A stretch of 64,000 nucleotides of DNA from Mytilus trossulus. Lineage: Eukaryota > Mollusca > Bivalvia > Mytilida > Mytilidae. The notes beneath the pieces are model-generated. The model saw only the letters and a list, made by a program, of their open reading frames with translations, searched no databases and was not told the DNA's origin. The stretch is from positions 30,248,886-30,312,885 of the forward strand of contig NC_086374.1 of the NCBI RefSeq assembly GCF_036588685.1, read 5' to 3'. Of this stretch, positions 36,001 through 47,483 are shown one piece after another (within the stretch, counting starts at the first letter, position 1; each line of letters opens with the position of its first letter). The position numbers and the translations under genes are program-made.

Positions 36001-38108
36001 AAACATAATTCCACTTTCAATCATTTATGTATAATATTGCCTAATATGATTTTTGTCGAAAAACATTTAATCGCTAATCACTCTCAGTCAGTAAATAATA
36101 AGTTGAAATTTACAGAAACGATATAACTAATCGACTGCTTGAAATTAATCTTATGTATTTAGAATAAAACTTTTTTTTAAATCATTGGCATAACTTTTGG
36201 AATTTCAATGTTCCTGATTGCTTTCATTTTGAAAATATTGATAATGTGCATTAGTATTCGTTGGATACCAATGTTTGTGGAAATTCGTGGGTAAAGGGTA
36301 ACAACGAATTTAAATGTTCAACGAAATGCAAATTTTCTAAAAGAATGCATGTGAACTTTGTCAAAACCATGAATTATAATATCCGTGAATATAGTTTTTT
36401 CTATTCACGAAAATTGGTACCCACGAAAATAAATGAATCTTGAGAAGTTCATATATATTTAAACTTCCACAAGTGAATTAGGTTAAATTGAAAAGTTAAC
36501 ATGCATTCTATGAATATGATTAAACAACAGGATTACGACCACAATTATGTAGCCTTATCACATGACGGAGTACGTTAATAAATTGCAAAACTTGTTGTCT
36601 GCTCTAATACAATTATACAATATGTTTAAACTAAATTTATTTCTACTATTTATTTTATTTCAGGCATTGTGTTTGAACATCACAATTTGTAATTCAGTAT
36701 ATGGATGGACTCATCTTATTTCTTTTATTTTAGTGTTAATTCTTTGTTATTCTTGTGAAAATATATCCACAAATCAAAAAGAAACCATATTGAAATTCCA
36801 TATGATATCAAAGAAACGCTATACAAAAAAACCCTAAATATAAACCACATGTGTTAAATTGTCATGTTTCAGGAATAAAGTACTATCTAGGGCTAAAGAA
36901 GATACACTTTATAAGGTTAAACAAAAATATTTCAATTATATTTGTCCAGTAACGGCTTCTTATTATGAGAAACTTCCATCCCCTCCCTTATGTTTGATGT
37001 ATCGATAACATTTCTAAAATGCATTATCAGTTATAAGTAATTTATCATTTATTTCATCAGAACACAAACCCAAAATAAAATTTCAAAAGAAACTTCCGTT
37101 TGTAACTTATGTTTTTAAGTAATACATATCATTCACACAATTAAAAATATAAGTCATTTACTATTTATAAATTAAATTATTTACACAGAATAATCAGATA
37201 GAGATGAATAAGAGACTCAAACCAAATTTTGATTTAATAGGTTGAAGACCAAATAGTGATATCGAGATTTTTCCTGATTTCTTTTTTTCGTCATACAATG
37301 AAGCGATTTAGCTAGCAATTAAACCAGATTCAATTGAATTTTATTTTCTACATCAGAAAAGTCAGGAATATTACAGTTGTTATAAGTTCGTTTGCTTTGT
37401 TTGAGCTTTTGCTTGTGACATTTGTTTAAGGACTTTCCTTTGTGAGTTTCCTCAGAGCTCAGTTTTATTGTTTTCTTTCTTTTTATCACGTTTGGTTGCA
37501 CGTTTTACAATTCATACAGAGACAATCGTGAACCATTTTTAATTATCTACAGATCAGTTAAATACTAGAACTTCTAATACTACCTTGTGTCTTTGTTTGA
37601 GATATGAGGTGATAAACATCCAATTCCTGTAAATAAATTGTCACAAAAGAAAGTAATTTGTCCGAAACTAAGTATTTCTTATGTGTTTTTTTGTGTTTTT
37701 CTTTTATAGTTATCCTGTTTTTTCAAATGAAACATCCTTAGAAATGTTATGGTAGAACAAATATCACAAATATCACCTCATTGTAAGAATAATTATAAGC
37801 CTCATTTTAAGGTTAAAAATATACCAGATAAAAATAAAAGGCTTAAACTATTGTGTCTTTATGCCAACTAACTTCAGACAGCTTAATGCATCAAACTATT
37901 ATCTGATACTATTGTATGTACCAACGATATACGACTTTGTTATGGATAAAAACTGCACATAGATTAACATTTAAATACTTATAGAATGATCCTTAATTAT
38001 ACATTATTTTCCATTATCAAACGATATAAATGACTCAAATTATAAAAACAATCTGCTTTACGTACCATTCAGGATACACAACACCAGAGCAAAAAAATCG
38101 AATATCAT
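30069..38108 (-). CDS. Gene C: secreted HExxH metallopeptidase-like protein, divergent copy (7 exons, 298 aa)
   Basis: Coding exons (minus): 38108-38066, 37626-37584, 35996-35849, 35114-34961, 33289-33081, 31924-31770, 30213-30069; 897 nt, intron phases as in A. The signal peptide is about 14 residues (MIFDFFALVLCILN). Exon 3 is 39 nt shorter than in the other copies, removing 13 residues before RVGFKHRWV; its acceptor has two in-frame alternatives 3 nt apart (TAGTAG). MIKHMS and HGVGVFAKSDG are in exon 4. The Cys cluster (MCNGTCSHTC) precedes HEFGH at 182-186, and AEFWAE has Glu224 and Glu228. Exon 6 ends PSVGLDL rather than VGMN. More divergent than A and B throughout, yet with no stop, frameshift or lost catalytic residue, so it is probably functional. 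Confidence 0.8.
30625..31020. mobile_element. MITE with ~60-bp terminal inverted repeats
   Basis: Starts AATAGACCACTTTCGAGTTC and ends GAACTCGAAAGTGGTCTATT. The inverted repeats extend through CGTCACCGG and CGTCAATTATACGCG-like blocks, about 60 bp per side, around a non-coding centre of about 275 bp. It is followed by a TA run, so the target duplication (perhaps TA) is uncertain. It lies in intron 6 of gene C. Confidence 0.8.
32296..32737 (+). mobile_element. Penelope-like element family 2, 3' end fragment
   Basis: Begins within the RT end (CTTGATAGAGGGTTGATGCT, then GTGAAGTTGAAATCATGAC), continues through ACAAATGATATCGGATATGT, and ends TCTTTCGTCCTTTTTTTT. The 123-codon frame here is the non-coding tail. 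Confidence 0.72.
32885..32965 (+). repeat. Dispersed repeat R3, degraded fragment
   Basis: AATGAGACAACTAAAGTATACC and the following CAACACGGAGCA weakly match R3. Old copy in intron 5 of gene C. Confidence 0.4.
33970..34235 (+). repeat. Dispersed repeat R2
   Basis: Contains TTCCTGATGTGGTACAGGCA, AAATTGGTGGATTAAACCTG and TTATAGCGCTAACCCTCTCA, matching the copy at 46524-46810 nearly throughout. Confidence 0.7.
34535..34885 (-). repeat. Dispersed repeat R3, longest copy
   Basis: The complement runs from GATGTGGTATGATTGCCAAT through ACCGCATAGTCAGCTAAAAA and a region with TGACTTGGGACAGGCAC. It is the fullest R3 copy in the window, in intron 4 of gene C. Confidence 0.7.
35166..35323 (+). mobile_element. 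Penelope-like element family 2, tail fragment
   Basis: CCCTTTCGGAGCACC, then TTGGGTGGGGTTCGTGATGC and the terminus ATCTTTCGCCCCTCTTTTA. Only the last 160 bp remain, in intron 3 of gene C. Confidence 0.7.
35545..35795 (+). repeat. Direct repeat, copy 1 (intron of gene C)
   Basis: About 240 bp, including AAACTTCCGTTTGTAACTTA at 35591 and TTTGATTTAATAGGTTGAAG, duplicated at an offset of 1499 bp (37060-37285). It ends about 55 bp from exon 3. Confidence 0.75.
35997..37583. other. Intron 2 of gene C
   Basis: Apart from copy 2 of the direct repeat, this is AT-rich sequence. A 91-codon plus-strand frame (36562-36837) is hydrophobic but lacks any supporting context and is not called. Confidence 0.4.
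37060..37285 (+). repeat. Direct repeat, copy 2 (intron of gene C)
   Basis: Matches 35545-35795 with about one difference per 10-15 bases and small indels. It contains AACTTCCGTTTGTAACTTAT at 37091 and TTTGATTTAATAGGTTGAAG. No exon remnant was seen beside it. Confidence 0.75.
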
Positions 38109-38165
38109 GGTAAAACAGTTGCACTACATTTCTGTCACGTTTCGAAAGTTCTAATAAGATAAGCT
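38109..38165 (-). promoter_or_regulatory. Proximal upstream region of gene C
   Basis: Plus-strand AGATAA at 38157-38162, 49 nt before the ATG, and CACGT at 38136-38140. The rest of the flank is diverged from A and B, so these two motifs stand out. Candidate GATA-factor site. Confidence 0.4.
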
Positions 38166-38740
38166 AGATCAAATATTATGCAATACATGTGATTTATTCG
38201 TGCATATTTTGGAATAAGAGTTCAAGAATAAGAAAAGTCTTCAATCTAATAATCATCAACAGTTAGAGTGTGCGAGATCAAGTTTATGAATACGATTTTG
38301 CTACTAGTTTATTGTATCGAATTCAAATTTTTGACAACGAAAACCAATGAACTATTCTCTCCAGACTTGGGAAAGGCAAACACAGAATGTGAGAATGCGG
38401 CGTGGGTACCTATTCTTTTGAACGCTCAATCTAGAACAGTGGTGTAAAAACATTATATAAGTACAGTTGAATCGTGCTTAACTGATCAGATCGATACAAT
38501 GGTGAAAAATGATTACCAAAAACACGGACCGGACAGAGCAGGCTACAGATTTGATAGTACTCGCAGTAACTGACAGCTAGATCAAAGTCAATGGCAACTA
38601 ATGAAAAGAAGAATGGAAACAAATATCTTATTTTGGAAAGAATATATCATACTTTTATTAGAACCAGAATAAACTCCTCTTCTTGCTTAAATAATTGATA
38701 TATGACACATATCATACCGAAGCTTTTCATGAAGAATGAA

Positions 38741-39570
38741 AAAAAAGCTAGCATTATTCTTGTTAAACTTTAGGTTCTGCTCTATAGAAATATTCCTTTC
38801 ACTCAATAATTGAAAGTGCAGTGTTTATTAATTTATGTATCCCATCGAACTTGTCATATGGTCAGTTAGTTTAACCATATTTATTTTTAATGGATTGGGA
38901 AACAAGTTTTTCAACTTATATTAATCCTTTTCCACTTTGCGGGTGCGAGTACTGCCTTGTAGTGGCATTACCCTACTCATTTTCGAAATCTACAAGGGTG
39001 TCTTTAACGTGCAAGAGATATGGCCAACTCTTAACACTTAATCGCCCCCTTCCGACAGACTATCATCGTTTCCTCAAGACCATACTCGCAAATGGTGTCA
39101 AGGGAGAGCCGAAAATTCAATTTGGTGATGTGATATTGGTGTTTTAACGCCACTTTTAATGAAAAAAGCTAGCATTATTCTTGTTTAACTTTAGGTTCTG
39201 CTCTATAGAAATATTCCTTTCGCTCAATAATTGAAAGTGCAGTGACTGTTAATTTATATATCCCATCGAACTTGTCATATGGTGAGTTAGTTTAAACATA
39301 TTCATTTATAGTGGATTGAGAAACATGTTTTTCAACTTTTATTAATCCTTTTCCACTTTGCGGGTGTCAGTGTTGCCTTGTAGAGGCATTAGCCTGCTCC
39401 TTTTCGAAATCTACAAGGATTTAACGTGCAAGAGATATGGCCCACTCTTAACACTTAATCGCCCCCTTCCGACACACTATCATCGTTTCCTCAAGACCAT
39501 ACTCGCAAATTGTGTCAAGGGAGAGCCGACAATTCAATTTGGTGATGTGATATTGGTGTTTTAACGCCAC
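38741..39570 (+). repeat. Tandem duplication, unit ~421 bp
   Basis: AAAAAAGCTAGCATTATTCT starts at 38741 and again at 39162. Both units carry TTAACGTGCAAGAGATATGG, ACACTTAATCGCCCCCTTCC and GGTGATGTGATATTGGTGTT. The paired 85- and 68-codon frames exist only because the unit is duplicated and are not genes. The distal half looks like the tail region of the adjacent SINE2. Confidence 0.75.
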
Positions 39571-39782
39571 TTTAAAACACAGTATTCAGGCTACTTCGAT
39601 GCGGCCAGTTTGTATTGGTGGAGGAAGCCGGAGTGCCCGGAGAAAACCACCTGCCTTTGATATTCCTTGTCAATTAAGATTGAAGTCGAGTGCACCCACA
39701 CGAACGGGGCTCACAACCTAGGTGTTGACTTGCCAGTGATTACAGTAGTAACTACTTAGACGACTAGGCCACCACCGAGGCT
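39552..39782 (-). mobile_element. tRNA-derived SINE (SINE2), reverse copy
   Basis: The complement starts AGCCTCGGTGGTGGCCTAGT and contains TAAGTAGTTACTACTGTAAT, TTTTCTCCGGGCACTCCGGC and CCACCAATACAAACTGGCC, the same order as the plus-strand copy at 52186. The B box is degraded (CCCGTTCGTGT). It abuts the 421-bp tandem duplication. Confidence 0.72.
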
Positions 39783-39785
39783 GTA

Positions 39786-39965
39786 TTTGGAAAACATTTC
39801 AAAATTTTGGGTCCTCAAAGCACTTAAACTTCATAATACGTCCCCATAACATTTTAGTGTTAAGCTTCACTGATGAGTCTTATATATGTCATATAACTTA
39901 TTATAAGTCTTTTATAGACGAAACACGCGACTGAATTACATTTTTTATTCTGGTATCTAAGATTA
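39786..39965 (-). repeat. Dispersed repeat R1, diverged reverse copy
   Basis: Contains TTTTGGGTCCTCAAAGCACT, CTTCACTGATGAGTCTTATA and AGACGAAACACGCG in the order expected for reversed R1. Confidence 0.6.
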
Positions 39966-42031
39966 ATTTAATATAATAAAGAACACCACAACAAATTCAG
40001 TTAAGTTTGCTTCTTATCCAGATATTAATCTAGATATTGACGATAAAGTATTTGAAAAAAGAAGATTTCAGCTTTCCTATTGTTTACCTTCTTTTCTTTG
40101 TAGTAATGTGCTAGAAGTTAGTACGATTTTCTCCAGATTTATCGTTTATCAAATGGTATCGTTAACCAGGTTAAACTCAACCAAAATGAAAATACTTGTT
40201 CCAAGTCAGATTTATGACAGTTTTATTACATTTCTGCCCGTTGTTTGGTATAGTCTTTCATTTTATTTTGTAAGGTTTTATTGACTTTTTTAATCAACCT
40301 TACAGTTCGGTAATTTTAATAATACATTTTACTATTATGGCTTCATTATGAGAAGGTTGCTGCTTTAAGAAAAGTTAATGGACGAAGGGTTTCTAGTGGC
40401 TACGTTGAATTCATCCCCCCGAATGTTCTTTTTTGACGCCACCATAAAATATATGTGTCATATATAGGTTAAAGATGATAAATTGTGACATCGTCGTTTG
40501 ATTGATAATTATCTCCTTTTGAAACTATGACCGATTTCTATTTGACGGATGCAAATTGTGCAGCAGATACAATGTATGCATTTGCAGCAAATGGTTTTGG
40601 GTTGTGTCGATGTTGCTCAGTCTATGTTTTTCTAAATAGTGTTTGAAATTGTCTGTTCGTCGATTGTCGTTTTTCACCATTCTACTGTTGTGTTTAGTCT
40701 TAGCTAATTGAACTTCATTTTATTATTTTATTGTATAATGATGATGGCATGTCACTCACTCTACAAGTATGGGCTTGAATCTGATTTATCTTGAAAATTG
40801 ACATTAGGGATACTAACAATATCAGAATGATAACAAGACGAAAGGAAGATACAAAGTGGATATTAAAAACGCACAATTCGAAGAACCACAGCGCCATTTT
40901 ATTAATTGTTTCTTGACAATTAATCAGATTGACATATTTAAACTATATTTATGACACATGTGACGATTTACATGTTCTTTATTTTATTTCCCCATTTCAC
41001 AGTTTTTTGGTTTTTTTTTCACAATCCCATCGCAAGGCGTTTAGATCAAATTGTTACATTTACAATTAACGAGTCATTGTGTGATTTCCAAGGATACATA
41101 AATTTCTTTTCGTTATAAGGCGTAACGAATACCGTTATGCGTAGTTATTTGCACAGGTGGATTCAACCGTGCATACAAAGCGGGAATTTAAATCATTCGA
41201 CGGTTTGCATTCAATCAGTCTATACGTTTAATTCAATTGTTGTTAAGGTCTGTTTGAATTTTTTTTTAAATTTTTTTGTTGTTTTTGTTTTAAAAAACAA
41301 TTTTTGTTCTATAGGTACTGTCTCCCACACGTATCAGATAATTCTAATAAACTAATAGTACAATTCAACAGATGCAAATGTACGCTGTTCAAAGTTACAA
41401 TATTTATTCAATTGTCCGTTTTCATTCATTTACATGTTTAGTTGTGATTTGTTTCTAATTTTTGTATTTGTATTTTATAGATTGTGCAGGCTGTTGGTCA
41501 ATTTTCTAGTGAAGAGAATGTGATAAGGACGGTTTTTGTGTAACACCTGCCATTCTAAATTTTTGTTCACATGTTGTTATTATGTTCCGAATGTATTCTT
41601 AAACGATTGGATGCTGCAAAACTACATCCCATAAAAATATTTGTGTCATTGAGCATTGTATAGAAAAGAAATGCTTTATGTTCGGTTGAACCCGTGAAAA
41701 AGAACATAAAAATATTCACCATAGTCTAAATGATTTTGAAGTAAACAACTTTTAGCCACCTTATGTAAATTCATACCGTATAGTCAGCTACTAACGGCCC
41801 ATACGAAAAAGGGTAAAATACGTAGTTTCAATACACAAGAAATAAATAGGCCAGCTTCCAATTGAAAAGACTTGCATCCCCTTAATTTGAACTTTGGTGG
41901 ATAGTTATTTCATTTGCAATCATACCACATCTTCTTATTTTTATAAGGAGGAAACACAAATTTGATATGCTTATAACTTTATATCTCAGTACGTTTTGAA
42001 AGTTTCATATAATTCATTATGATTCAGTTGT
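39966..42031. other. Intergenic sequence between genes C and D
   Basis: A reverse R3 copy lies at 41762-41945 (CGTATAGTCAGCTAC and GCAATCATACCACATCTTCT). The remainder is AT-rich. The 60-codon minus-strand frame at 40715-40897 is hydrophobic but has no homolog or splice context that I recognise. Confidence 0.4.
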
Positions 42032-45000
42032 TTACATGCACACTTTTAGACCACTAGGTGTTGATGGTCGGTTATTAGTGTAAACTTTCACCAACAAGTT
42101 ATACAGCCATACATCATGAGTCTTTATCCATTGTCTGTTTTCACTTTCCGATCTACATACGTGATTAAAACTACACCTGAAACAATCGAATATTTCACTA
42201 AATTACATTTATTCTTCGATCATAATGACACAAGATCAATTAAGAGGGGACGAAGAACATATCAATTAGTCTTCAAGTGAACCTGAAGGGTCGAGTAAAC
42301 ATTAATGTGCTGTCATTAATATCTCAAAGGAGAAACAAACCTTCAGTTTGTTCTTTGGCAACGAGACATTTCTACTCGTAGAATCAGTATTAAGTATTAA
42401 GTTTTGCCATTACGTAAAAGCAGTATGAGATGTTTGATGTTTTTTGTACACTTGCATTTCTGAGTGACATGCGAATGAGAAGGCGAAATTGGCTATTCAA
42501 TTAAATATGCTCGTCGAAGAACACTAATAAAAAAGGTACACATTTTAAAAGAATGAAACATTGAATACTGATATGATTATTAGTTTTCTACTATGTTTAG
42601 CGTTTGCTGCAAATAATCTGTTGATGTCTTATTTCTGTGTTTGATTTGTAATTCAATGCAGTTTTTATAGTTTTCGAAAAAGTATCTGGACGAATTTTAT
42701 GGCCCTGTTAACCGACTTGTTTTATACTCAAAATTCTTACAATACATTCTGTAACACAATATGAAAAAAAACCAATATTTAATTTAAAGTTTATCAAATA
42801 TTCATATTGTTGATTCTTTTGTCCTTTTTTGGTAGTACCAAAATTATGTTTCAATTAGTTTATACGTATTTCAGGTGAGGGAACTATACCGACAGGATTG
42901 TCTGCCTCAAATATAAAACTCGTTGACAAGAATAATAACCTCAATTTACTCATTCAGAAACGAAATTACTTGCTACAAACCAAGGGGTTTACATATCTCA
43001 GTCAACACACAATTCTAGAAGATGATACTATAGTTGGGCTTTTAATTTAGAAATTTGAAATACTAAGGCTTTTCTACCTCAGGCAAAGGTAACCCACCAT
43101 TTTTTTCCTTAAAAAATGCCCTGTACCAAGTCAGGAATATGGCCATTGTTATATTATAGTTCGTTTCTGTGTGTATTACATTTTAACGTTGTGTCGTTTG
43201 TTTTCTCTTGCGATAAGACGTGTCACAGTACTTGTCTATCCCAAATTCATGTATTTGATTTTGATGTAATATTTGTTATTCTCGTGGGATTTTGTCTGAT
43301 GCTCGATCCGTTTCTGTGTGTGTTACATTTTTGTGTTATGTCGTTGTTCTCCTCTCATATTTAATGCGTTTCCCTCGGTTTTAGTTTGTTATCCCGATTT
43401 TGGTTTTTGTCCATGGATTTATGAGTTTTGAACAGCGGTATACTACTGTTGCCTTTATTTACCTTAGCTGTATTTGGCAAAACTTTTCGGAATTTTGGTC
43501 CTCAATGCTCTTCAACTTCGTACTTTATTTGGCCTATTTAACTTTTTTGGATTCGAGCGTCACTGATGAGTCTTTTGTAGACGAAACGCGCGTCTGGCTT
43601 TTATTTAAAATTTAGTCCTGGTATCTATGATAAGTTTATCTACATATGATACAGTCAAAGTGCAAAACAACACGATCTATGATAATCTACACCTGGTGGA
43701 GAAAAACCTTAGTGTTAAAACATAAGTATCGCTTCTGACACAAACACAATTTTTTTTCATGAGAGAAATGTACGCATCAGGTCTCCAGAGACCTTGTGAT
43801 TCCGATTATGTTCACTTCCTTCCTTTTCTGCTAATTATTTGATTTATTAGGTGTCAAATTAATTCAATGCATTTTAAAAACTTACTCATCCATTCCTACA
43901 GCTGGACTATGATAGCCACTTCGTGTTACTGTATGGAAGAAAGACGATGATGCTTCAGCCCAGTACTCAGCTGAGTTAGCTGTACCATATCCATCTTTCC
44001 ACACATGACGTTGTTTAATGTAATTGAAGATATACTCTAACTGTAATATAAAGTTTGTTTTTTATTTTTTACCTTAACCGTAATGCACTCATTTTAGATG
44101 TATTTGTCATTCTTAAAGGATTGACGCCCTTTGATTTGTAAACGGAGGCAGTAAAATATTATTAGTTTTAGAACGCCAGGCAAGAACATAATCACTAAAA
44201 GAAAAAAGAAACTTTAGTAACAAAATACAAAATGACTTTAAGAGGTTATTCTTCTATAACGGTTTTAAAGGTCTTGTTTCTTTTTTTTTTTTTTATCAAA
44301 TTGATACCTAATTTGTGCCAAAATTTTTATAGCATTATCAATACTGATAAACAATCACTGTCGTCAACTGCTTATGTATCGTATAAGAAATATGTACAAT
44401 TCATAATTTTGTCACCAAACATTAAAAAAAAAAATCGCAGAGTGTAAAGTGTACCGCTACTAACATTTATATCTGCAATATTTGGATTAAACCTTTTATT
44501 TTAAAGGGAAAACGTTTGGAAGGATGTTATGTATATACATTTGATACCATTTAAACAATAAGCAACACTGAAATATGTCAAGGGAGGCCTAAAAAGGACT
44601 CTTTAATACCAGACAATGTAGATGCAACAAGAAACACAGAAAAACAAACTCATTTGCTTATGTGTTTAACTAATTTGGTCTTTACAGGTGAAAATTGTGT
44701 TCCTCATATGATAATCTCGATTTACTACTCAAGAAGACATGTGTTAAAATTGTTTATCATATATACCCTGTTTCTGTCTGTTGTTGACATATATTTATGA
44801 ACTTGATGGGAAAATTCATGAACTAGAACATTTTCCTGGTGCCCATAAGGATCTTGGGCATTACAAACAATATTATCATCCAATACAACAGATCTTGTAT
44901 TTGTCAGACCAGCGATGGAGTCATATTTTCTTCCATCAAAAGTACAAGTATGTTGACATGAACCGCTACATGTACCTGTAAAAGATGAAAAAGGATATAA

Positions 45001-47483
45001 AAACAAAGGTTAAGAACGGATGTGGAGGTAAATAAAATATAGTTTTGAAGACTTGCAACTACGTTAATTCTACATAAAAGCATTAAATTATCATACATGA
45101 GGAGCATCTTACAGAAAAAAAAACCATTTAATATAAACTGAATTCGTTGACCTACCACGACATTGTGCAGTATCTCTAAGGTTGGCGTTTTCAGGATAAA
45201 CTCCCATTCCCTCTGACTTTGCAAAAATACCGACACCATGTGCTCTGGAAACAAGATTGAAGGTTGATGATGACATATGTCTGGTCATCAATGCAATAAT
45301 TGTACAGGCCTGAAAAAGAATCACGCCATTGCAATTGAGAATTTATGCATGTTCTAAACTACCGATAACATCGAGCCAAGGACTGAATATTCTCGGGAAT
45401 ATTAGAAAATGTTTCGACACACTGATTTGATTATACCTATCTTTTTTAATGAATGGCTATTATTTATTTTGAATGTATTGAACCATAAAATTTAATCTTT
45501 AATCTTCACCTTGAATAAACCGCGAAGCTGATTATGTAAAATGTAATGAGTCAAAAATTAATTTTATAGTTCAATAAATTCAAAATAAATTATTACCATT
45601 CATTATAAATAAATTTCTATCAAAAATAAGGCGTGTCGCCATAAAAATTGACAACATCAAAAATAAGATTAATACTTTAAACCAATCAGAAGACAGTAAA
45701 TACACCGAATTTATATATCATTAATTGAATAAAAGAAATATTAAATATCAGTGTTAATACATCTTTAAATTTTATGAACTATATAATGTATATATAATGT
45801 GTGTTTTTTCAATAAATATAAATGCACATCAAAAATTGCAACTATACTAATAGAATACTATATGAACGTTGTAAAATTCACAATCAAGATCACAGTTACA
45901 AAACCCTTAAATGTTGGAGTCTTATTTTTCATAAGTCATGTATTTTCATTGAATATCTCGCTGATATCTCAGTTTTTAAAATGTTAGATGTATTACCTTG
46001 GACAGGGCTAAATCACTAACTGTTGTTGTTGCATCTACCGTTATACTGGCACCAGAAGGTCTAGTTGAATAGATACGTCCAGCATGGTCCACATAGCGAC
46101 TTTTGAATCCTACACGTGTGTGATGTTGTTGAAGTGAATGCGATGGTAGTACAAACTGAACCTGAAGGTCAGGTGACAAACGGCTACAAATATACAAAAT
46201 TATTGTAAATTTTGTGTTATATTATAATTTTGTAACAAGGCAATTGAAATCAAATATGTTTAGCAATAGCTCGAACAGTTTGTTCACAATGCCAATAAGG
46301 ATAGCTTTATAAAACAGAAAAAGAAAATTGTAGGATTTTCAATATCGAATTCGAAATTAAAAAGTCACCCATATTTTATCAAGGTTCCATTTTATAAATG
46401 TGATAAAAGGATAATACCGACCTTATCTCTTCATCTGACAATGGAGGCGAAGAACTCTGTACTTCTAAAAACAAAACAAATTACGATCAGAATATCTAAT
46501 ACTACACAGTCAGTGTGTAATAAAAAGTAAAATCACAAAAATACTGAACTCAGAGGAAAATCAATTTGGAAAGTCCATAATCACATGGCAAAATCAAAAA
46601 ACAAAACGCATCAAAAACGAATGGACAAGACCTGTCATATTCCTGACTTGGTACAGGCATTTTCAAATGTAGAAAATGGTGGACTAAACCTGGTTCTATA
46701 GCGCTAACCCTCTTACTTTAATAACAGTCTCATCAAATTCCGCTACATTTACATGATGCGTTAAATAAACAGTCACAATTAATAAAATAGTCAAAATATG
46801 GGTACATCAGTCATAATCGTATAACAATTTTAAAAGGAACAATTTAACAGAACACAAAAACATCTACTATATACGAACACATGGATTGATTTGAGTGTCT
46901 GACGTCAGAAAAATTATATACGTCACATAAATTTGTCGTTCAATGTGCATACAAACAATTTTAAAATTTACATAGGCAATGTACGCATACAGGGTTAAAA
47001 AATCAAAAGTATGTAAGAATAAATTACAGAAATAGACCGAGATTCAAACTAGTCCAAAAGTTATACATAGAATTTATGAGAATCCAAAACTTTTAAGTGA
47101 AGGGTACAATTCATTTCGATAATTTCAAATTCATACCAAAACATCGTGTGTTTGTCAACTTCGATTTCCCACTCTATAATATAAGGGCAAAAGATATTAA
47201 ATTATTTACCCGTAAAGTAATTGGGTTTTTTTAACACATATATAATGATTTGTTTTTCTTTAACGTCTTTGTTTACAGTCATTTCTCAAAGAAGAATTAC
47301 TTTGATTTATATAACTTTATTCAACAAAAAAAAAGCAGGAGAAAAAAAGATAAATTCACGGCAATATTTCAAAACAAATTTGCAAAAATGTAAAAGAAAT
47401 TACATAGACAAATTATTGACAAACACTGACATACCAATTAGAGTACATAACGTAAGAATCAAAACACCTAACTGGACCACCAT
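42032..47483 (-). CDS. Gene D: secreted HExxH metallopeptidase-like protein (7 exons, 313 aa)
   Basis: Coding exons (minus): 47483-47435, 46464-46422, 46183-45997, 45309-45156, 44975-44767, 44040-43886, 42176-42032; 942 nt, intron phases as in A-C. The signal peptide is about 16 residues (MVVQLGVLILTLCTLI); I placed this exon by the expected hydrophobic start followed by G|GTATGT, so it is the least certain exon. Residues 32-93 carry TRVGFKSRYVDHAG and DATTTVSDLALSK; 94-144 carry MTRHMSS and HGVGIFAKSEG. The Cys cluster (TCSGSCQHTC) precedes HEFSH at 197-201, and AEYWAE has Glu239 and Glu243. It is the most upstream and most compact copy (5.4 kb). Unlike A-C it has no AATAAA at the stop. Secreted zinc peptidase inferred from motifs. 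Confidence 0.8.
43075..43457 (+). mobile_element. Penelope-like family 1, 3' tail only
   Basis: CCTGTACCAAGTCAGGAATA, ATAAGACGTGTCACAGTACT, TAATGCGTTTCCCTCGGTTT and the ending GCGGTATACTACTGTTGCCT match 17935-18290. In intron 6 of gene D. Confidence 0.75.
43462..43640 (-). repeat. Dispersed repeat R1, reverse copy
   Basis: TTTTGGTCCTCAATGCTCTT, GTCACTGATGAGTCTTTTGT and AGACGAAACGCGCGTCTGG. It follows directly on the Penelope-like tail, which therefore inserted at or next to R1. Confidence 0.7.
46524..46812 (+). repeat. Dispersed repeat R2
   Basis: In intron 1 of gene D. Contains AAAATCACAAAAATACTGAA, ATTCCTGACTTGGTACAGGC and TATAGCGCTAACCCTCTTAC. Confidence 0.7.

Noticed and set aside
38890-39564. 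Two paired frames of 85 and 68 codons that look like a duplicated gene
   Set aside because: They arise from a non-coding 421-bp tandem duplication related to a SINE tail. Their starts differ and there are no splice or signal features.
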